A stretch of 64,000 nucleotides of DNA from Pseudomonadota bacterium (lineage in GTDB: Bacteria; Desulfobacterota; Binatia; UBA9968): contig JAJPJQ010000036.1 of NCBI GenBank assembly GCA_021324155.1, forward strand, positions 181,646 to 245,645. Reading direction: 5' to 3'. Positions 63,482-64,000 of this stretch are shown here, in pieces (position 1 is the stretch's first letter; each line of letters opens with the position of its first letter). Below the pieces are notes generated by a model. The model made no database searches. It was not told the origin of the DNA and worked only from the letters and a program-made list of their open reading frames with translations. The translations under genes were made by a program, and so were the position numbers.

Positions 63482-64000
63482 CTATTGAGCGCCGCGACGG
63501 AGCAAGACGATCTTCAGAGTTTCGAAGATGATCTGCAGATCGAACATGGCGGAAATGTTTTTGACATAATAGAGATCGTAGTGAAGCTTTTCGATCGCGT
63601 CCTCTTCACTGTCTCCGTACGGGTAGGAGATTTGCGCCCAGCCGGTGATTCCGGGCTTCACGGAGAATCTAAGATGATAATACGGGATCTTCTCTTTGAG
63701 TTTGGCAACAAAAAACGCCCGCTCGGGTCTCGGGCCGACAAAACTCATCTCTCCCTTCAGCACATTCACCATCTGCGGAATCTCGTCGATTCTCAGCTTC
63801 CGCAGGATCTTCCCCACGCGCGTAACGCGCGGATCGTTCTGCGCCGCCCAAACCGGCCCGCTCGCCGCCTCGGCTTGATGCTGCATAGACCGAAATTTAT
63901 ATAAATTAAAACGTCGCTCGTGCTCACCGACCCTTTCCTGCGAATAAATCACAGGGCCGTGCGAATCGAGCTTTATTGCGATCGCCGCAAGAATCGCCAC
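63482..64000 (-). CDS. Priming sugar transferase, exosortase-associated EpsB_2 type (C-terminal part)
   Basis: The last 172 residues of a polyprenyl-phosphate glycosylphosphotransferase; the N-terminus with its membrane helices lies beyond base 64000 (a GTG at the very edge is not the start). KFRSM, the ARG/DPRVTRVGKILRKLRIDEIPQ region and SFVGPRPER are the catalytic motifs of the WbaP/EpsB group. The ending GITGWAQISYPYG with LHYDLYYVKN matches the PEP-CTERM-associated branch (TIGR03013 from memory). It attaches the first sugar-1-phosphate to undecaprenyl phosphate and starts the whole pathway. Confidence 0.92.
   Translation of the reverse strand: MAILAAIAIKLDSHGPVIYSQERVGEHERRFNLYKFRSMQHQAEAASGPVWAAQNDPRVTRVGKILRKLRIDEIPQMVNVLKGEMSFVGPRPERAFFVAKLKEKIPYYHLRFSVKPGITGWAQISYPYGDSEEDAIEKLHYDLYYVKNISAMFDLQIIFETLKIVLLRRGAQ

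Noticed and set aside
1..64000. CRISPR array, tRNA, rRNA, insertion sequence or phage genes
   Set aside because: No regularly spaced direct repeats, no recognisable RNA gene and no transposase or integrase frame were seen on reading both strands.

Overview
The window reads as one long exopolysaccharide/surface-glycan locus of a Gram-negative bacterium. About 57 genes are all on the minus strand, so transcription runs from 64000 down to 1. They are packed with 4-base ATGA/GTGA stop-start overlaps and gaps mostly under 120 bases; no gene-free stretch exceeds about 210 bases. Several genes match families known from exosortase A (XrtA)/PEP-CTERM polysaccharide loci: the EpsB_2-type sugar transferase (right edge), the DUF3473-type polysaccharide deacetylase, the FemAB-like protein, the stp2 and Daro_2409-type glycosyltransferases, amidotransferase 1, and the acyl-CoA ligase / PLP decarboxylase / ACP trio. 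Exosortase itself is not in the window and probably lies beyond 64000. The taxon cannot be fixed from this; a proteobacterial/Desulfobacterota-like or other XrtA-bearing Gram-negative is plausible. Base composition is mosaic: by hand count 72% G+C at 18541-18600 but 43% at 6361-6420. The XrtA-type core is richer and much of the interspersed glycosyltransferase/flippase cargo poorer.

Layout in transcription order. 64.0-53.5 kb: priming sugar transferase, deacetylase, WecB-type 2-epimerase, C-methyltransferase, RfbC-type 3,5-epimerase, DUF4910-type peptidase, SDR, FemAB, RfbF-type cytidylyltransferase, PIG-L deacetylase and an epimerase (a CDP- or other nucleotide-linked branched deoxysugar). 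53.5-48.6 kb: Wzm/Wzt ABC exporter, a phytanoyl-CoA-dioxygenase-like enzyme translationally coupled to Wzt, and a capsule-synthase-like GT-B enzyme. 48.5-44.5 kb: oxidoreductase, NeuB-SAF-cupin synthase, HAD phosphatase and NeuA-type CMP transferase, a nonulosonate (sialic acid/Kdn/legionaminate-like) module. 44.5-37.6 kb: secreted glycoside hydrolase, an unknown protein with a duplicated Cys-rich domain, two GT2 enzymes, an FkbM methyltransferase and a Wzx-type flippase. 37.6-34.7 kb: LegB-like dehydratase, nucleotidyltransferase and aminotransferase (amino-deoxy sugar). 34.7-29.9 kb: a GT4 and a very unusual single protein joining flippase, GT4 and methyltransferase-like domains.

29.9-23.3 kb holds what I consider the most interesting part: an amidotransferase, two different acyl carrier proteins, a FabZ-like dehydratase, a FabL-like (Y-X6-K) enoyl reductase, an AAC(3)-family acyltransferase, a KAS III-like synthase and a NadE-like ligase. 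Together they look like a dedicated acyl-chain/amide assembly line buried in a polysaccharide operon. 23.2-15.6 kb: VpsJ-like toroid protein, Daro_2409-type GT, TPR lipoprotein/secreted protein, stp2-type GT, canonical XrtA amidotransferase and a GT4. 15.4-11.6 kb: two asparagine-synthetase-like proteins whose glutaminase halves have lost the catalytic cysteine. 11.6-1 kb: deacetylase, CelD-like acyltransferase, a Gfo/Idh/MocA oxidoreductase broken by a one-base frameshift, an epimerase, a GT2, a GNAT, the XrtA-associated ACP / acyl-CoA ligase / PLP decarboxylase set, a DegT aminotransferase, and a GT4 cut by the left edge.

The genes can be read as a system that makes several nucleotide sugars (CDP-, GDP- and CMP-linked), assembles them on a lipid carrier, decorates them with amide/acyl/methyl groups and exports them. 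Three independent exporter types (two Wzx-like, one Wzm/Wzt) suggest more than one glycan or a composite locus. No tRNA, rRNA, CRISPR or insertion sequence was recognised.
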